From: Mucilaginibacter sp.
Lineage (GTDB): Bacteria > Bacteroidota > Bacteroidia > Sphingobacteriales > Sphingobacteriaceae
Direction of reading: 5' to 3'
Assembly: GCA_028287975.1 (NCBI GenBank)
Contig: JAQBOP010000270.1
Span: 1 to 54,614 of the forward strand
Length of the DNA stretch: 54,614 bases
Shown here in pieces: positions 7,705 through 16,178 of this stretch. Under the pieces are notes generated by a model. It did no database searches. It had not been told where the DNA came from and worked only from the letters and a program-made list of their open reading frames with translations. Position numbers and translations under genes: made by a program. Within the stretch, counting starts at the first letter, position 1; each line of letters starts with the position of its first letter.

Positions 7705-9003
7705 ATGAAAACAAGTTATAAAAGGATCTTAATTATTTTAGCAATAGTAATTGCGCTGGTGTTGATATGGTATTTCTTTATCAGGAAACCCGTAGCCCCT
7801 ATAGTTTTACAAACCGAAAAACCGACCACCGGCTATATAGCACAAAGCGTAACAGCTACCGGCAGGATAGAGCCTGAGGATACCGTTACAGTTGGTAGCC
7901 AGGTATCAGGCATTATCAAGAACATATATGCCGATTTTAACTCTCAAGTTAAGAAAGGCCAGCTCATAGCCGAGCTGGATAAATCGTTACTGCAGGCTAC
8001 GGTTGACCAATATATCGGCCAGTTGCAAAATGCGCAGAGCCAGTTAATATACGCTAAAAATAATTTTGACAGGCAATCGCTTTTGTATAAAACCGACGCG
8101 ATAAGTAAATCAGATTATGATGCGGCAGTTAACAGTTACTCAGCCGCCAAGGCATCGGTAAGCAGTGCTGAGGCTCAGGTGCGATCAGCTAAGAAAAATT
8201 TATCTTATGCTGATATCTATTCGCCAATTGATGGTGTGGTACTAAACCGCAGTATCAGTGCGGGCCAAACAGTGGCGGCAAGCTTCAATACGCCTACCTT
8301 ATTTGTAATAGCCAAGGATATCAAAAAAATGCAGGTACAGGCCAATGTTGATGAGGCTGATATAGGCGCCGTAAGGACAGACAACCGGGTTGCTTTTACA
8401 GTTGATGCTTTTATTACCGATCAGTTTAAGGGGATAGTAAAGGACATCAGACTGCACCCGTCGGTGTCTGCAAATGTGGTAACTTACACTACCATTATCA
8501 GTACACCTAATGATGATATGAAACTAAAGCCGGGTATGACAGCCAATATTGTTATCTATACCAAAGAGGTAGATAATGCCATGCTAATCCCTGCAAAGGC
8601 TTTATCTTATGAACCTGATTCGGCTTTAACAAAGGATTATCAGATAGTTGGAAAGATTGCACGTAAACATAAAAAAGCGGCAGGCACGGCGGGCGGTTCC
8701 GGCGGCGATGCTACGGCAAAGGCACATGCATTAACCAGCCGCAGCGATAGCAGCGGTATTATAAAACAAACGTCTTATGTATGGCTGTTAAAAGGTAAGC
8801 AGATAGTGCGTACCCGCATAAAAACCGGTCTTAATGATAATACACAGGTTGAAGTTTTATCCGGCTTAACAGCTAATGATGTGGTAATAACCGGGGCTAC
8901 AGGCGGCGTAATGTCCGCAGCAGGCGGAACGGCAGCAGGGGGCAGCCCATTTATGCCTCAGCGACGCGGCGGTGGCAGCGGTGGAGGGGGCCGCGCCCGA
9001 TGA
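7705..9003 (+). CDS. MacA-like periplasmic adaptor (HlyD family)
   Basis: A 432-residue membrane fusion protein linking an inner-membrane ABC exporter to TolC. A single N-terminal membrane helix (about residues 8-25, ending WYFFIRKP) anchors it. It is followed by a biotinyl-lipoyl-like half motif (GSQVSGIIKNIYADFNSQVK), a long coiled-coil hairpin (about 95-160, QLQNAQSQLIYAKNNF to EAQVRSAKKNLSYA), the second lipoyl half (YSPIDGVVLNRSISAGQTV) and a beta-barrel domain. The C-terminus is unusual: a Gly/Ala linker near 325-340 and a terminal Gly/Arg-rich tail (RRGGGSGGGGRAR). The stop overlaps the ATPase start by 4 bases (ATGA), indicating translational coupling. Confidence 0.9.
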   Translation: MKTSYKRILIILAIVIALVLIWYFFIRKPVAPIVLQTEKPTTGYIAQSVTATGRIEPEDTVTVGSQVSGIIKNIYADFNSQVKKGQLIAELDKSLLQATVDQYIGQLQNAQSQLIYAKNNFDRQSLLYKTDAISKSDYDAAVNSYSAAKASVSSAEAQVRSAKKNLSYADIYSPIDGVVLNRSISAGQTVAASFNTPTLFVIAKDIKKMQVQANVDEADIGAVRTDNRVAFTVDAFITDQFKGIVKDIRLHPSVSANVVTYTTIISTPNDDMKLKPGMTANIVIYTKEVDNAMLIPAKALSYEPDSALTKDYQIVGKIARKHKKAAGTAGGSGGDATAKAHALTSRSDSSGIIKQTSYVWLLKGKQIVRTRIKTGLNDNTQVEVLSGLTANDVVITGATGGVMSAAGGTAAGGSPFMPQRRGGGSGGGGRAR

Positions 9004-9755
9004 GCAAAAAAGCGTTAGAAATAAAAGAGCTTAAACGCGAGTTTAAGATGGGCAGCGAAACCGTACGTGCCCTAAAAGGGATAACTTTTGATGTTGAACC
9101 GGGTGAGTTTGTAACCATTATGGGCAGCAGCGGATCGGGCAAGACCACGCTTTTAAATATTTTGGGTTGCCTGGATAAACCAACTATTGGGGACTACTTT
9201 TTAGATGGTGTAGATATCAAAAAACTGAACCGGGATGAGCTGGCGCAGTTACGTAACCATAAAATTGGTTTCGTGTTCCAGTCTTATAATTTGCTGGCGC
9301 GGACATCAGCTTTAGAAAACGTGGAGCTGCCTTTGTTGTACAATAAGGGTATCAGCGTTAGCGAGCGCCGCGAACGTGCCATGCACGCGCTTGAGGCGGT
9401 TAAGCTGGAGAACAGGTTTGACCACATGCCTAACCAATTATCAGGCGGGCAGCAGCAGCGTGTGGCTATTGCCAGGGCATTGGTTAACCAGCCGGTAATG
9501 ATTTTGGCCGATGAGGCTACCGGTAACCTGGATAGCCGTACATCGTACGAGATCATGGCATTAATGCAGGAGCTAAACAGTACGCAAGGTAAAACCATTG
9601 TATTTGTTACGCATGAGCCAGACATAGCTGCATTCAGCAGTCGTACCATACAGCTGCGCGACGGCATTGTCCAAAAAGATACTAAGAATGAAAATCCGAA
9701 GTCGGCAAAAGAAATGCTGGCAGCGTTACCAGTAACAGACGATTATAAGATATGA
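9000..9755 (+). CDS. MacB-type ABC exporter ATPase subunit
   Basis: A 251-residue ABC ATPase of the LolD/MacB class, which powers mechanotransmission-type exporters. Walker A GSSGSGKT is at 42-49, the Q-loop is in VFQSYNLLA, signature LSGGQ at 147-151, Walker B MILADEAT at 167-174, followed by the class-typical GNLDSRT and the switch His in FVTHEPD. Here ATPase and membrane subunit are separate genes, unlike the fused MacB of proteobacteria. It overlaps the adaptor gene upstream and the permease gene downstream by 4 bases each. Confidence 0.92.
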   Translation: MSKKALEIKELKREFKMGSETVRALKGITFDVEPGEFVTIMGSSGSGKTTLLNILGCLDKPTIGDYFLDGVDIKKLNRDELAQLRNHKIGFVFQSYNLLARTSALENVELPLLYNKGISVSERRERAMHALEAVKLENRFDHMPNQLSGGQQQRVAIARALVNQPVMILADEATGNLDSRTSYEIMALMQELNSTQGKTIVFVTHEPDIAAFSSRTIQLRDGIVQKDTKNENPKSAKEMLAALPVTDDYKI

Positions 9756-10972
9756 ATTTTTCAAACCTGTTCCGTATAGCGTACCGCGCCCTGCTTAGAA
9801 ATAAGCTGAGGGCCTTTTTAACCATGCTCGGTATCATTATCGGTGTGGCATCGGTTATCGCGATGGTGGCGATCGGGCAGGGGTCAAAGCAAAGCATTCA
9901 TGATCAGCTTTCAAGCATGGGTACCAATATGTTGACTGTACAACCGGCAAGTAACTTAAATGGCGGTGTGCGTATCGCAGGTACAAGTTTTCAGACCCTG
10001 ACCAGCAAGGATATTGATGCGTTAAAAAATCACCCACAATATATTACAGAGTTATCACCGTCGGTAAGCTCAAAAGGGCAGGCTATTAATGGCGCGCTAA
10101 ATTGGCCTACCACCATGACGGGTGTAAGCCCCGAATATTTGGATATCAGGAAACTATCGGTTAAAGACGGAATCCCCTTTACGCAGAACGATGTTTTAAC
10201 ATCGGCCAAAGTATGTTTAATAGGCCAAACTGTTATTGACAATATCTTCCCGAATGGCGAAAACCCTATCGGCAAGATCATACGTTTCGGGCATATCCCA
10301 TTCCAGATCATAGGCGTATTGAGCCCTAAGGGGTTTAATACTTTCGGACAGGATCAGGACGATATCCTGATCGCGCCGTATACTACCGTGCAAAAACGGA
10401 TCCTTGCTACTATCTATTATTCAAATATCTATGCTTCGGCAGCCAGCGAGGATGTTACCGACCTTGCTGTTACCGAAATGACTAACAAACTGCGCGCATC
10501 ACACCGTTTACGTGATAGTGAGGATAATGATTTTACCGTACGTACCCAGCAGGAACTGATAGCGACCTTAAGTTCAACCAGCGGGTTGTTAACCGTTTTA
10601 CTAACTGTTGTGGCCAGCATATCCTTAGTAATTGGGGGTATAGGTATCATGAATATCATGTATGTTTCTGTGACCGAGCGTACAAAAGAAATCGGCCTGC
10701 GTATGTCTATAGGTGCGCGGGGCAAGGATATTTTATTACAGTTTTTAATGGAAGCTATTTTGATAAGTATTACCGGCGGGGTTATTGGGGTGCTGCTGGG
10801 TTTCTTATCTACCCAAATAGTTACCATGACGCTGGGCTGGCCTACCATCATATCGCAATCGTCGGTTGTGCTGTCATTTGTGGTTTGCGCGGTGACAGGG
10901 ATCTTCTTCGGTTACTACCCGGCGCAAAAAGCATCAAGGCTCGACCCGATAGAGGCGTTACGGTACGAATAA
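9752..10972 (+). CDS. MacB/FtsX-type ABC exporter permease
   Basis: A 406-residue membrane subunit of a MacB-like exporter. Architecture: one N-terminal helix (about 20-43, FLTMLGIIIGVASVIAMVAIG), a large periplasmic MacB_PCD domain (about 45-280) and three C-terminal helices (about 285-310, 335-360 and 370-392). The FtsX domain signature GGIGIMNIMYVSVTERTKEI follows the second helix, and the C-terminus ends with the typical PAQKASRLDPIEALRYE. With the TolC-family protein, adaptor and ATPase upstream it makes a complete tripartite pump. The substrate (drug, peptide or lipid) cannot be read from the sequence. Confidence 0.92.
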   Translation: MNFSNLFRIAYRALLRNKLRAFLTMLGIIIGVASVIAMVAIGQGSKQSIHDQLSSMGTNMLTVQPASNLNGGVRIAGTSFQTLTSKDIDALKNHPQYITELSPSVSSKGQAINGALNWPTTMTGVSPEYLDIRKLSVKDGIPFTQNDVLTSAKVCLIGQTVIDNIFPNGENPIGKIIRFGHIPFQIIGVLSPKGFNTFGQDQDDILIAPYTTVQKRILATIYYSNIYASAASEDVTDLAVTEMTNKLRASHRLRDSEDNDFTVRTQQELIATLSSTSGLLTVLLTVVASISLVIGGIGIMNIMYVSVTERTKEIGLRMSIGARGKDILLQFLMEAILISITGGVIGVLLGFLSTQIVTMTLGWPTIISQSSVVLSFVVCAVTGIFFGYYPAQKASRLDPIEALRYE

Positions 10973-11010
10973 AAGAAGCAAAATAGATTGGCAAATTCTA
11001 TCTTTACTTC

Positions 11011-11256
11011 ATGGAGCAGGTAAAGCCCGATTCGAAAATACTTATTGATATCATTCAGACCAAAATGCCGTTTGGTAAATATAAAGGCACTTTTATAAGT
11101 GAGCTGCCGGTATATTACCTGGAATGGTTTAAAAATAAGGGTTTCCCGCCGGGGAAATTGGGCATGATGTTATCCAGCGTTTACGAGATAAAAATAAACG
11201 GGTTAAATAGCATACTTACACTGGTAAAGAATATGTTAAAAACGCAGGGTAAATGA
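11011..11256 (+). CDS. DUF3820 family protein
   Basis: An 81-residue protein with the DUF3820 (putative quorum-sensing-regulated virulence factor family) core: MPFGKYKG near 18-25, then SELPVYYLEWFKNKGFPPG and LGMMLSSVYEIKING. The family is small, cytoplasmic and biochemically uncharacterised. It begins 38 bases after the permease stop and could be a last member of the efflux operon or an independent gene. Confidence 0.7.
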   Translation: MEQVKPDSKILIDIIQTKMPFGKYKGTFISELPVYYLEWFKNKGFPPGKLGMMLSSVYEIKINGLNSILTLVKNMLKTQGK

Positions 11257-11315
11257 CCGCGGTATGACCAACCATAGAACAATTGCTTGCGTATATCTGT
11301 TAAACTTATAAAATT

Positions 11316-11972
11316 ATGAAAAATTCATTGCTATATATTTTGTTTAGCCTGCTGATATTTGGCTGTGCCAACGGGCAGGATAAGCCCGGCGATATGGATA
11401 TTGCCAGGGTACCCAAACCTAAGGCTAACCAGGCCGTTGCCACATTTGGCGGCGGTTGTTTTTGGGCGATGGGCGAGGCGTTGTCTGAGCTTAAAGGTGT
11501 TGACCAGGTAGTTGCCGGCTTTGCAGGCGGTACTAAAAAAAATCCGACCTACGAGGAAGTTTGTACCCGCACAACCGGCCATGCCGAAACCGTACAGGTT
11601 TATTATGACCCTAAAGTTATCAGCTATGAAAAACTGGCGGAGGCTTTCTTTTACGCGCACAACCCGACCGAACTTAATTACCAGGGGCCTGACGAAGGCA
11701 CTGATTATCGCTCGGTAGCGTTTTACCGCACTCCCGAGGAAAAAGCAACTTTACAGGCATTGATAAAAAAGATCAATGAAGCAAAGCATTACAATGCGCC
11801 TATAGTAACACAGGTTGTTCCGTTTACTGCCTTTTACGCTGCCGAAAATTACCACCAGGGGTATTATAAATTGCACCCGTCAAGCGGCTATATACAATCG
11901 GTGTCTGTACCTAAAGTGATGAAAATGCGCGCTGCTGAAAAAGATCTTTTGAAACCTGAGTTTCAGAAATAA
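11316..11972 (+). CDS. msrA: Lipoprotein peptide-methionine (S)-S-oxide reductase
   Basis: A 218-residue MsrA that reduces the S-epimer of methionine sulfoxide in damaged proteins. The catalytic Cys48 is in GGGCFW; other family signatures are VVAGFAGG, TGHAETVQVYYDP, AHNPTELNYQGPDEGTDYRS and the closing AENYHQGYY. The N-terminus is a lipoprotein signal (MKNSLLYILFSLLIFGC, lipid Cys at 17), so the enzyme works on the periplasmic side of a membrane rather than in the cytoplasm. It stands alone, followed by a strong terminator. Confidence 0.93.
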   Translation: MKNSLLYILFSLLIFGCANGQDKPGDMDIARVPKPKANQAVATFGGGCFWAMGEALSELKGVDQVVAGFAGGTKKNPTYEEVCTRTTGHAETVQVYYDPKVISYEKLAEAFFYAHNPTELNYQGPDEGTDYRSVAFYRTPEEKATLQALIKKINEAKHYNAPIVTQVVPFTAFYAAENYHQGYYKLHPSSGYIQSVSVPKVMKMRAAEKDLLKPEFQK

Positions 11973-11982
11973 TATTTCGCAA

Positions 11983-12036
11983 AAAATCATAAAAGCCGCT
12001 GTGTAAGTTCAATACACAGCGGCTTTTTATGATTTT
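11983..12036. terminator. Bidirectional terminator between msrA and corA
   Basis: AAAATCATAAAAGCCGCTGTGT pairs with ACACAGCGGCTTTTTATGATTTT around a 9-base loop. A-rich left and T-rich right flanks allow it to act in both directions, which suits its place between convergent genes. Confidence 0.9.
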
Positions 12037-12060
12037 AATTAGGCAATCCTTCGCTTTCAG

Positions 12061-13179
12061 CTACAATTTAGTGAACCAACCCTTTTTCCAGAATACAATT
12101 ACCTGTATTACTGCTATAAGCCCCATGCCTATCAGCGCGTAATAATACCCATGCGGAGAGTATAGTTCGGGCATATTACCCGGCATTTGCTTGTTAGTAA
12201 CCGGGTCTACACGGGCAAAATTCATTCCGTAAATACCCGCGATAAAAGTCAGCGGGATAAAGATCACCGAAATAATTGTAAGCACTTTCATGATCTCGTT
12301 CATGCGGTTACTTACCATGGACAGGTATAGGTCAATGATACTGTTGGTTATTTCCTTGTAGTTTTCTATCAGGTCCATTACCTGGATGCAATGGTCATAA
12401 GCATCGCGCAAAAATAATTTAACCTCGTTGGTTACCAACGGGTTGTCGGTGCGCAAAATGTCGTTTATCTTGTCGCGCTCGGGCCAGGTAATGCGTCGAA
12501 GTATAATGAGTGTTCTTTTTAGCTGCTGGGTATCATACATTATGGTCTTATCAGCGTCGGTATACAAACGATCTTCTATCCGGTCAAGTTCATCGCCAAT
12601 TTTTGCCAGTAATACAAAATAGGTGTCTATAATTGTATCAGACAGCGCGTAGCACATATAGCCCGGCCCCGCTGTGCGGATAGCGCCTTTGCTTCCCGCC
12701 AAACGCGCTTTAACAGCCGCAAAATGTTCGCCATGCGTTTCTTCAAAACTGATAATAAGGTCTGATTTAACTATGGTTGAGAACTGGTGGTTACACAATT
12801 CGTTCTCTTCGTTAAAATAGATCTGGCGGCTTACACTAAAAACATAATCGTCGTACTCGTCAAATTTTGGCCGCTGGTGTGTATTGGTAATATCCTCTAA
12901 AACCAAAGGGTTTATTTTTAAATAGGTGCCGATATCTTCCATCAGCTTAATATCGTCAAGCCCTTTTATCTGGATCCAATGGGTATGATCCGTGCATTTT
13001 TTAAACTGCTCGAGTATGATCTTCAGGTCATGCCCCTCTGCTGTTACCAGTTCTTTCTCGTTGTAGGAATATACGGTTATGATAGGCTTTAGCGCATCCT
13101 CAGGGATAATAATGGCTCCCGGTTGGTCGCCTACCTCATGTTTCCGGGTTTTGTACCGTACTCTTTTAATATGGCTCAT
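12061..13179 (-). CDS. corA: CorA-family magnesium/cobalt transporter
   Basis: A 372-residue CorA-type divalent cation channel. A large cytoplasmic domain (to about residue 295) is followed by two membrane helices (about 298-317 and 344-362), with the invariant GMN motif at 318-320 at the end of the first. Members form pentamers that admit Mg2+ and sometimes Co2+ or Ni2+. Its start codon overlaps the stop of the WbqC-family gene by one base, so the two are translated as one operon. A second Mg2+ transporter, MgtE, is encoded at 25878. Confidence 0.92.
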   Translation of the reverse strand: MSHIKRVRYKTRKHEVGDQPGAIIIPEDALKPIITVYSYNEKELVTAEGHDLKIILEQFKKCTDHTHWIQIKGLDDIKLMEDIGTYLKINPLVLEDITNTHQRPKFDEYDDYVFSVSRQIYFNEENELCNHQFSTIVKSDLIISFEETHGEHFAAVKARLAGSKGAIRTAGPGYMCYALSDTIIDTYFVLLAKIGDELDRIEDRLYTDADKTIMYDTQQLKRTLIILRRITWPERDKINDILRTDNPLVTNEVKLFLRDAYDHCIQVMDLIENYKEITNSIIDLYLSMVSNRMNEIMKVLTIISVIFIPLTFIAGIYGMNFARVDPVTNKQMPGNMPELYSPHGYYYALIGMGLIAVIQVIVFWKKGWFTKL

Positions 13180-13790
13180 TACAAATAGTTAATGGTTTGT
13201 GGTCCCTGGCTAAATAGCAGGTCTACAATGCTTAAATTTTTCATAAATCCATTCCGTTCCTCAAACACCTGGAAGTAAGGTTTTTGTTCAAAATTATATT
13301 CTTTTTTCGGGCTGATGGCATCGCGGTAGTCATTCAGTTCAGGATATTCGGCTTCGTATGTCTCGGTGTACTGTAAAGGTAGCTGTATCTTTATAAATTG
13401 CAGCAGTAATTGTAAAAGCTGTTGGTTGTAATCAAACAGGTAAGTAAACTGCTTTTGATAGAACGGTGCAAGATCATCCTCATAATATTCAAAGTAGGCC
13501 GACCGGCGATAACAGGTCTCTAAACCCATCCAATGCTGGCGCTGCCATTTAAAATCATAGCTTATCTTTACATCTTTAACCTTAGTATGCAATTTTGATC
13601 CCTTTACAACAGGTACCGTAAGCGAAAGCATGCCATCGGGCGAACAAATATTTGCACGGTTACGGTAAGTTTGCTTAGGGAAATGCTCCTGGCTTTCTAT
13701 CAGAATATCAGGCTTGTAAGTAATTAATTTACTAAAATACGCAACAGGCGGAAGATAAAATAAAGGTAACACAGCGCCTTTTTCAATCAT
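13179..13790 (-). CDS. WbqC family protein
   Basis: A 203-residue WbqC-like protein. Family landmarks are the N-terminal LPLFYLPPVAYFSKL, the YRNRANICSPDG-like segment followed by LTVPVVKG, and WQRQHWMGLETCYRRSAYFEYYEDDLAPFY in the centre. Members are often associated with O-antigen or polysaccharide genes, and the biochemical role is not settled. It is the first gene of a two-gene operon with corA and is divergent from the acyltransferase gene, only 8 bases away, so the two promoters must overlap or lie inside the genes. Confidence 0.8.
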   Translation of the reverse strand: MIEKGAVLPLFYLPPVAYFSKLITYKPDILIESQEHFPKQTYRNRANICSPDGMLSLTVPVVKGSKLHTKVKDVKISYDFKWQRQHWMGLETCYRRSAYFEYYEDDLAPFYQKQFTYLFDYNQQLLQLLLQFIKIQLPLQYTETYEAEYPELNDYRDAISPKKEYNFEQKPYFQVFEERNGFMKNLSIVDLLFSQGPQTINYL

Positions 13791-13798
13791 AATATTTT

Positions 13799-14692
13799 AT
13801 GTTTGTAGATAAACCAACGAAATTAATGATAAATAAGGGGCTTTCAAGGTTGGGTATATTCTTTTTATACCTGGTTTCCCTGTTACCTTTTTGGGCCCTT
13901 TACCTGGTGTCTGATTGTTTGTTTGTCGTGCTTTACTACGTGATAGGCTACAGGCGCGAGGTTGTGCAGGAAAACCTGTTAAATGCCTTTCCCGAAAAGA
14001 CCATAGCCGAGCGTAACGATATCGAAAAGAAGTATTTTAAATTCCTTGCCGACCTGATCATGGAAACCATAAAAATGGTTTCGATATCAGAAAAAGAAAT
14101 GCTGCGACGGGTAGTCTGCACCAATCCCGAAATTGTACAAAATTATGAGGCAATTGGAAAAAGCGTTACCGCCGTTGCCGGCCATTATTGTAACTGGGAG
14201 TGGGCCGGACTGGGTTTTAGTATTAACACCCGGTTGTTTGTTATTTATAAACCATTAACAAGCGATGTATTTGACGGCTTTTTTATCAAGGTACGATCAC
14301 GCTTTGGCGCTATCGCGGTGGCTATGAAGCAAACGTTACGTACCATGGTTGCCCATAAAAACGAGTTTACCGTAACCGTCTTCGCCGGCGACCAAACACC
14401 GGTACGCGAGCAAACCAACTATTTTACAGAATTTTTAAACCAACCAACCGCTGTGTTTTTAGGGATTGAAAAGATCGCGAAACTGATAGATTCGGCAGTG
14501 ATATTTTATGACATGAAGCGGGTTAAAAGGGGATATTATACTTATACGATAGTCCCGCTTGTTGAAAACTCGAAAAATAGCGCCCCGCATGAAATTACCG
14601 AGGCGCACGTTAAATACCTGGATTCGATGATCCGGCGCGAACCCGAATACTGGCTATGGTCGCACCGCAGGTGGAAATTTAAGCCTGAATAG
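13799..14692 (+). CDS. Lysophospholipid/lipid A acyltransferase (LpxL/HtrB family)
   Basis: A 297-residue membrane-bound acyltransferase of the LpxL/HtrB family, which adds a secondary acyl chain to lipid A or a related lipid. One N-terminal helix (about 17-50) precedes the catalytic HX4E motif, His129 to Glu134 in GHYCNWEW. Later conserved segments are FAGDQTPVREQTNYFTEF and the C-terminal YWLWSHRRWKFKPE. An in-frame Met at codon 10 (13826) is an alternative start. Downstream is a deleted copy of the same gene and then a GT2 glycosyltransferase, so this is probably a small surface-glycolipid locus. Confidence 0.88.
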   Translation: MFVDKPTKLMINKGLSRLGIFFLYLVSLLPFWALYLVSDCLFVVLYYVIGYRREVVQENLLNAFPEKTIAERNDIEKKYFKFLADLIMETIKMVSISEKEMLRRVVCTNPEIVQNYEAIGKSVTAVAGHYCNWEWAGLGFSINTRLFVIYKPLTSDVFDGFFIKVRSRFGAIAVAMKQTLRTMVAHKNEFTVTVFAGDQTPVREQTNYFTEFLNQPTAVFLGIEKIAKLIDSAVIFYDMKRVKRGYYTYTIVPLVENSKNSAPHEITEAHVKYLDSMIRREPEYWLWSHRRWKFKPE

Positions 14693-14700
14693 CCCCGTCT

Positions 14701-14740
14701 AAACCAGCCTGTCGGCAGGCAGGTCTCGCCCGGCAGAGAA
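14701..14740. repeat. Short GC-rich hairpin repeat
   Basis: GCCTG-tcgg-CAGGC, followed by CAGGTCTCGCCCGGCAG, lies directly after the acyltransferase stop in otherwise AT-rich DNA. A similar CTGCC-rich hairpin occurs inside the element at 47696-47743. Confidence 0.45.
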
Positions 14741-14800
14741 TTTTTTTAACCTTATCATTAAATGAATTTAAAAATATTTGACAATTGTTGATAAACATTA

Positions 14801-14846
14801 GGCCGTTTTTACGCTGATATTTTAGTTTTGCAAAAAAAAAACGGCC
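14801..14846. repeat. Inverted repeat GGCCGTTTTT..AAAAACGGCC with promoter-like box in the loop
   Basis: Perfect 10-base arms (14801-14810 and 14837-14846) enclose 26 bases that contain TAGTTTTG at 14823-14830, matching the Bacteroidota -7 consensus TAnnTTTG. No good -33 box is seen. It lies just ahead of the acyltransferase remnant and could drive the remnant and glycosyltransferase genes. Confidence 0.35.
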
Positions 14847-14856
14847 AGCGGCAGGG

Positions 14857-15129
14857 ATAAAAAATGGACTATTAAGATCAGCTATATTTTCATTATACCT
14901 TTTCTCGTTGCTACCGGACAGTATTGTAGTTTATTACGATATGAAACGCATAAAAAGAGGGTATTATAGCTATACATTAATACCTTTGTTTGAGGAACCG
15001 AAAAAAACGGCACCGTTAGAAATTACAAAAGCACACGTGAAACACCTTGAAGATATCATAAAAAGAGAGCAGCGATACTGGCTATCGTCTCACCGAAGAT
15101 GGAAGTTTAAACCGGAGGATATGAATTAA
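14857..15129 (+). pseudogene. Internally deleted acyltransferase paralogue
   Basis: This frame joins two ends of the acyltransferase at 13799. Codons 14857-14907 give IKNGLLRSAIFSLYLFSLLP, which matches parent residues 11-30. They run directly into DSIVVYYDMKRIKRGYYSYT, which matches parent residues 231-250, and on to YWLSSHRRWKFKPED at the end. About 200 residues, including the catalytic HX4E motif, are gone, and the parental start codon position is no longer ATG; the first possible start is TTG at 14908. The protein cannot be an active enzyme. Its TAA overlaps the glycosyltransferase ATG by one base (TAATG), so translation of the remnant could still be coupled to the next gene. Confidence 0.85.
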
Positions 15130-16169
15130 TGAGTGATTACCCAAAGGTTGCAATTGTAATTTTAAACTGGAACGGCTTAAAGCATTTGCGCCGGTTCCTA
15201 CCCTCAGTTGTATCGTCTGAATGGCCCAATTTGGATATTGTGGTTGGCGATAACGCCTCCACAGATGGTTCGGTTGAATTTATAAGAGACGAATACCCGA
15301 CAATAAGGCTCATCCAAAACGATGCGAATTACGGCTTTACCGGTGGTTATAACCGGGTGCTTGCCCAGGTTGAGGCTGATTATTATATTCTTTTAAACTC
15401 GGACGTTGAAGTAAGCCCTGGCTGGATAGCGCCGGTTATCACCCTGATGGAAAGCGACCCGCTTATCGCGGTTGCCGCACCTAAAATAAAAGCGTTTAAC
15501 CAACAGGATAGCTTTGAACATGCGGGCGCCGCCGGTGGGTTTATTGATAGTTTTGGTTACCCGTTTTGCCGCGGTCGCATAGTAAACGAGACCGAACAGG
15601 ACACAGGCCAATACGAGCAATCAGGCGAGGTGTTTTGGGCATCGGGCGCATCCATGTTCATCAAGAAGAAATATTGGGATGAAGCCGAGGGATTTGACGA
15701 GCAGTTTTTTGCCCACATGGAAGAGATCGATCTTTGCTGGCGGTTAAAAAACAACGGATACAAAGTAATGTACTGCGCGCAATCAGAGATCTTTCACTTA
15801 GGCGGCGGAACGCTGACCGCTGAAAATCCTTTTAAAACCTATCTTAACTTCAGAAACAATCTTTTGCTGATCAAAAAGAACCTGCCTTTCTGGAAAGGGT
15901 TTATTGTAATAATCGCACGCTATATACTTGACCTTGCTGCGCTGCTACGCTTTTTAACCGAAGGTAAACGTAAGGACGCCTGGGCTGTTAGCCGTGCGCA
16001 CCAATATTTTATCAGGCACGTTTTTGAGCGGGGCGATCATGCCTCAAGTACTCACCTTAAAAAATATAACAGCAAGCTAACCGGTATGTACCATGGCAGC
16101 ATTATGTGGGCCTTCTTTGTAAAAAAACTAAGAAAGTTTACCGATTTGGATCAGAAACGGTTTTACTAA
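15129..16169 (+). CDS. Glycosyltransferase family 2
   Basis: A 346-residue inverting GT-A glycosyltransferase, rhamnosyltransferase-like in style. The N-terminal nucleotide-binding region has VAIVILNWNG near 7-16, VVGDNASTDGS near 38-48 and the metal-binding LLNSDVEVSPGW near 89-100. The acceptor region contains WASGASMFIKK and EGFDEQFFAHMEEIDLCWRL, with the EID catalytic-base motif. A hydrophobic segment near 258-282 may associate with the membrane. The sugar and acceptor are unknown. It overlaps the acyltransferase remnant by one base, which suggests it was once in an operon with a working acyltransferase. Confidence 0.88.
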   Translation: MSDYPKVAIVILNWNGLKHLRRFLPSVVSSEWPNLDIVVGDNASTDGSVEFIRDEYPTIRLIQNDANYGFTGGYNRVLAQVEADYYILLNSDVEVSPGWIAPVITLMESDPLIAVAAPKIKAFNQQDSFEHAGAAGGFIDSFGYPFCRGRIVNETEQDTGQYEQSGEVFWASGASMFIKKKYWDEAEGFDEQFFAHMEEIDLCWRLKNNGYKVMYCAQSEIFHLGGGTLTAENPFKTYLNFRNNLLLIKKNLPFWKGFIVIIARYILDLAALLRFLTEGKRKDAWAVSRAHQYFIRHVFERGDHASSTHLKKYNSKLTGMYHGSIMWAFFVKKLRKFTDLDQKRFY

Positions 16170-16178
16170 AACTATATG

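Noticed and set aside
10429-10851. A 140-codon minus-strand frame opposite the MacB-like permease
   Set aside because: It is fully antisense to a well-supported gene and has no domain of its own.
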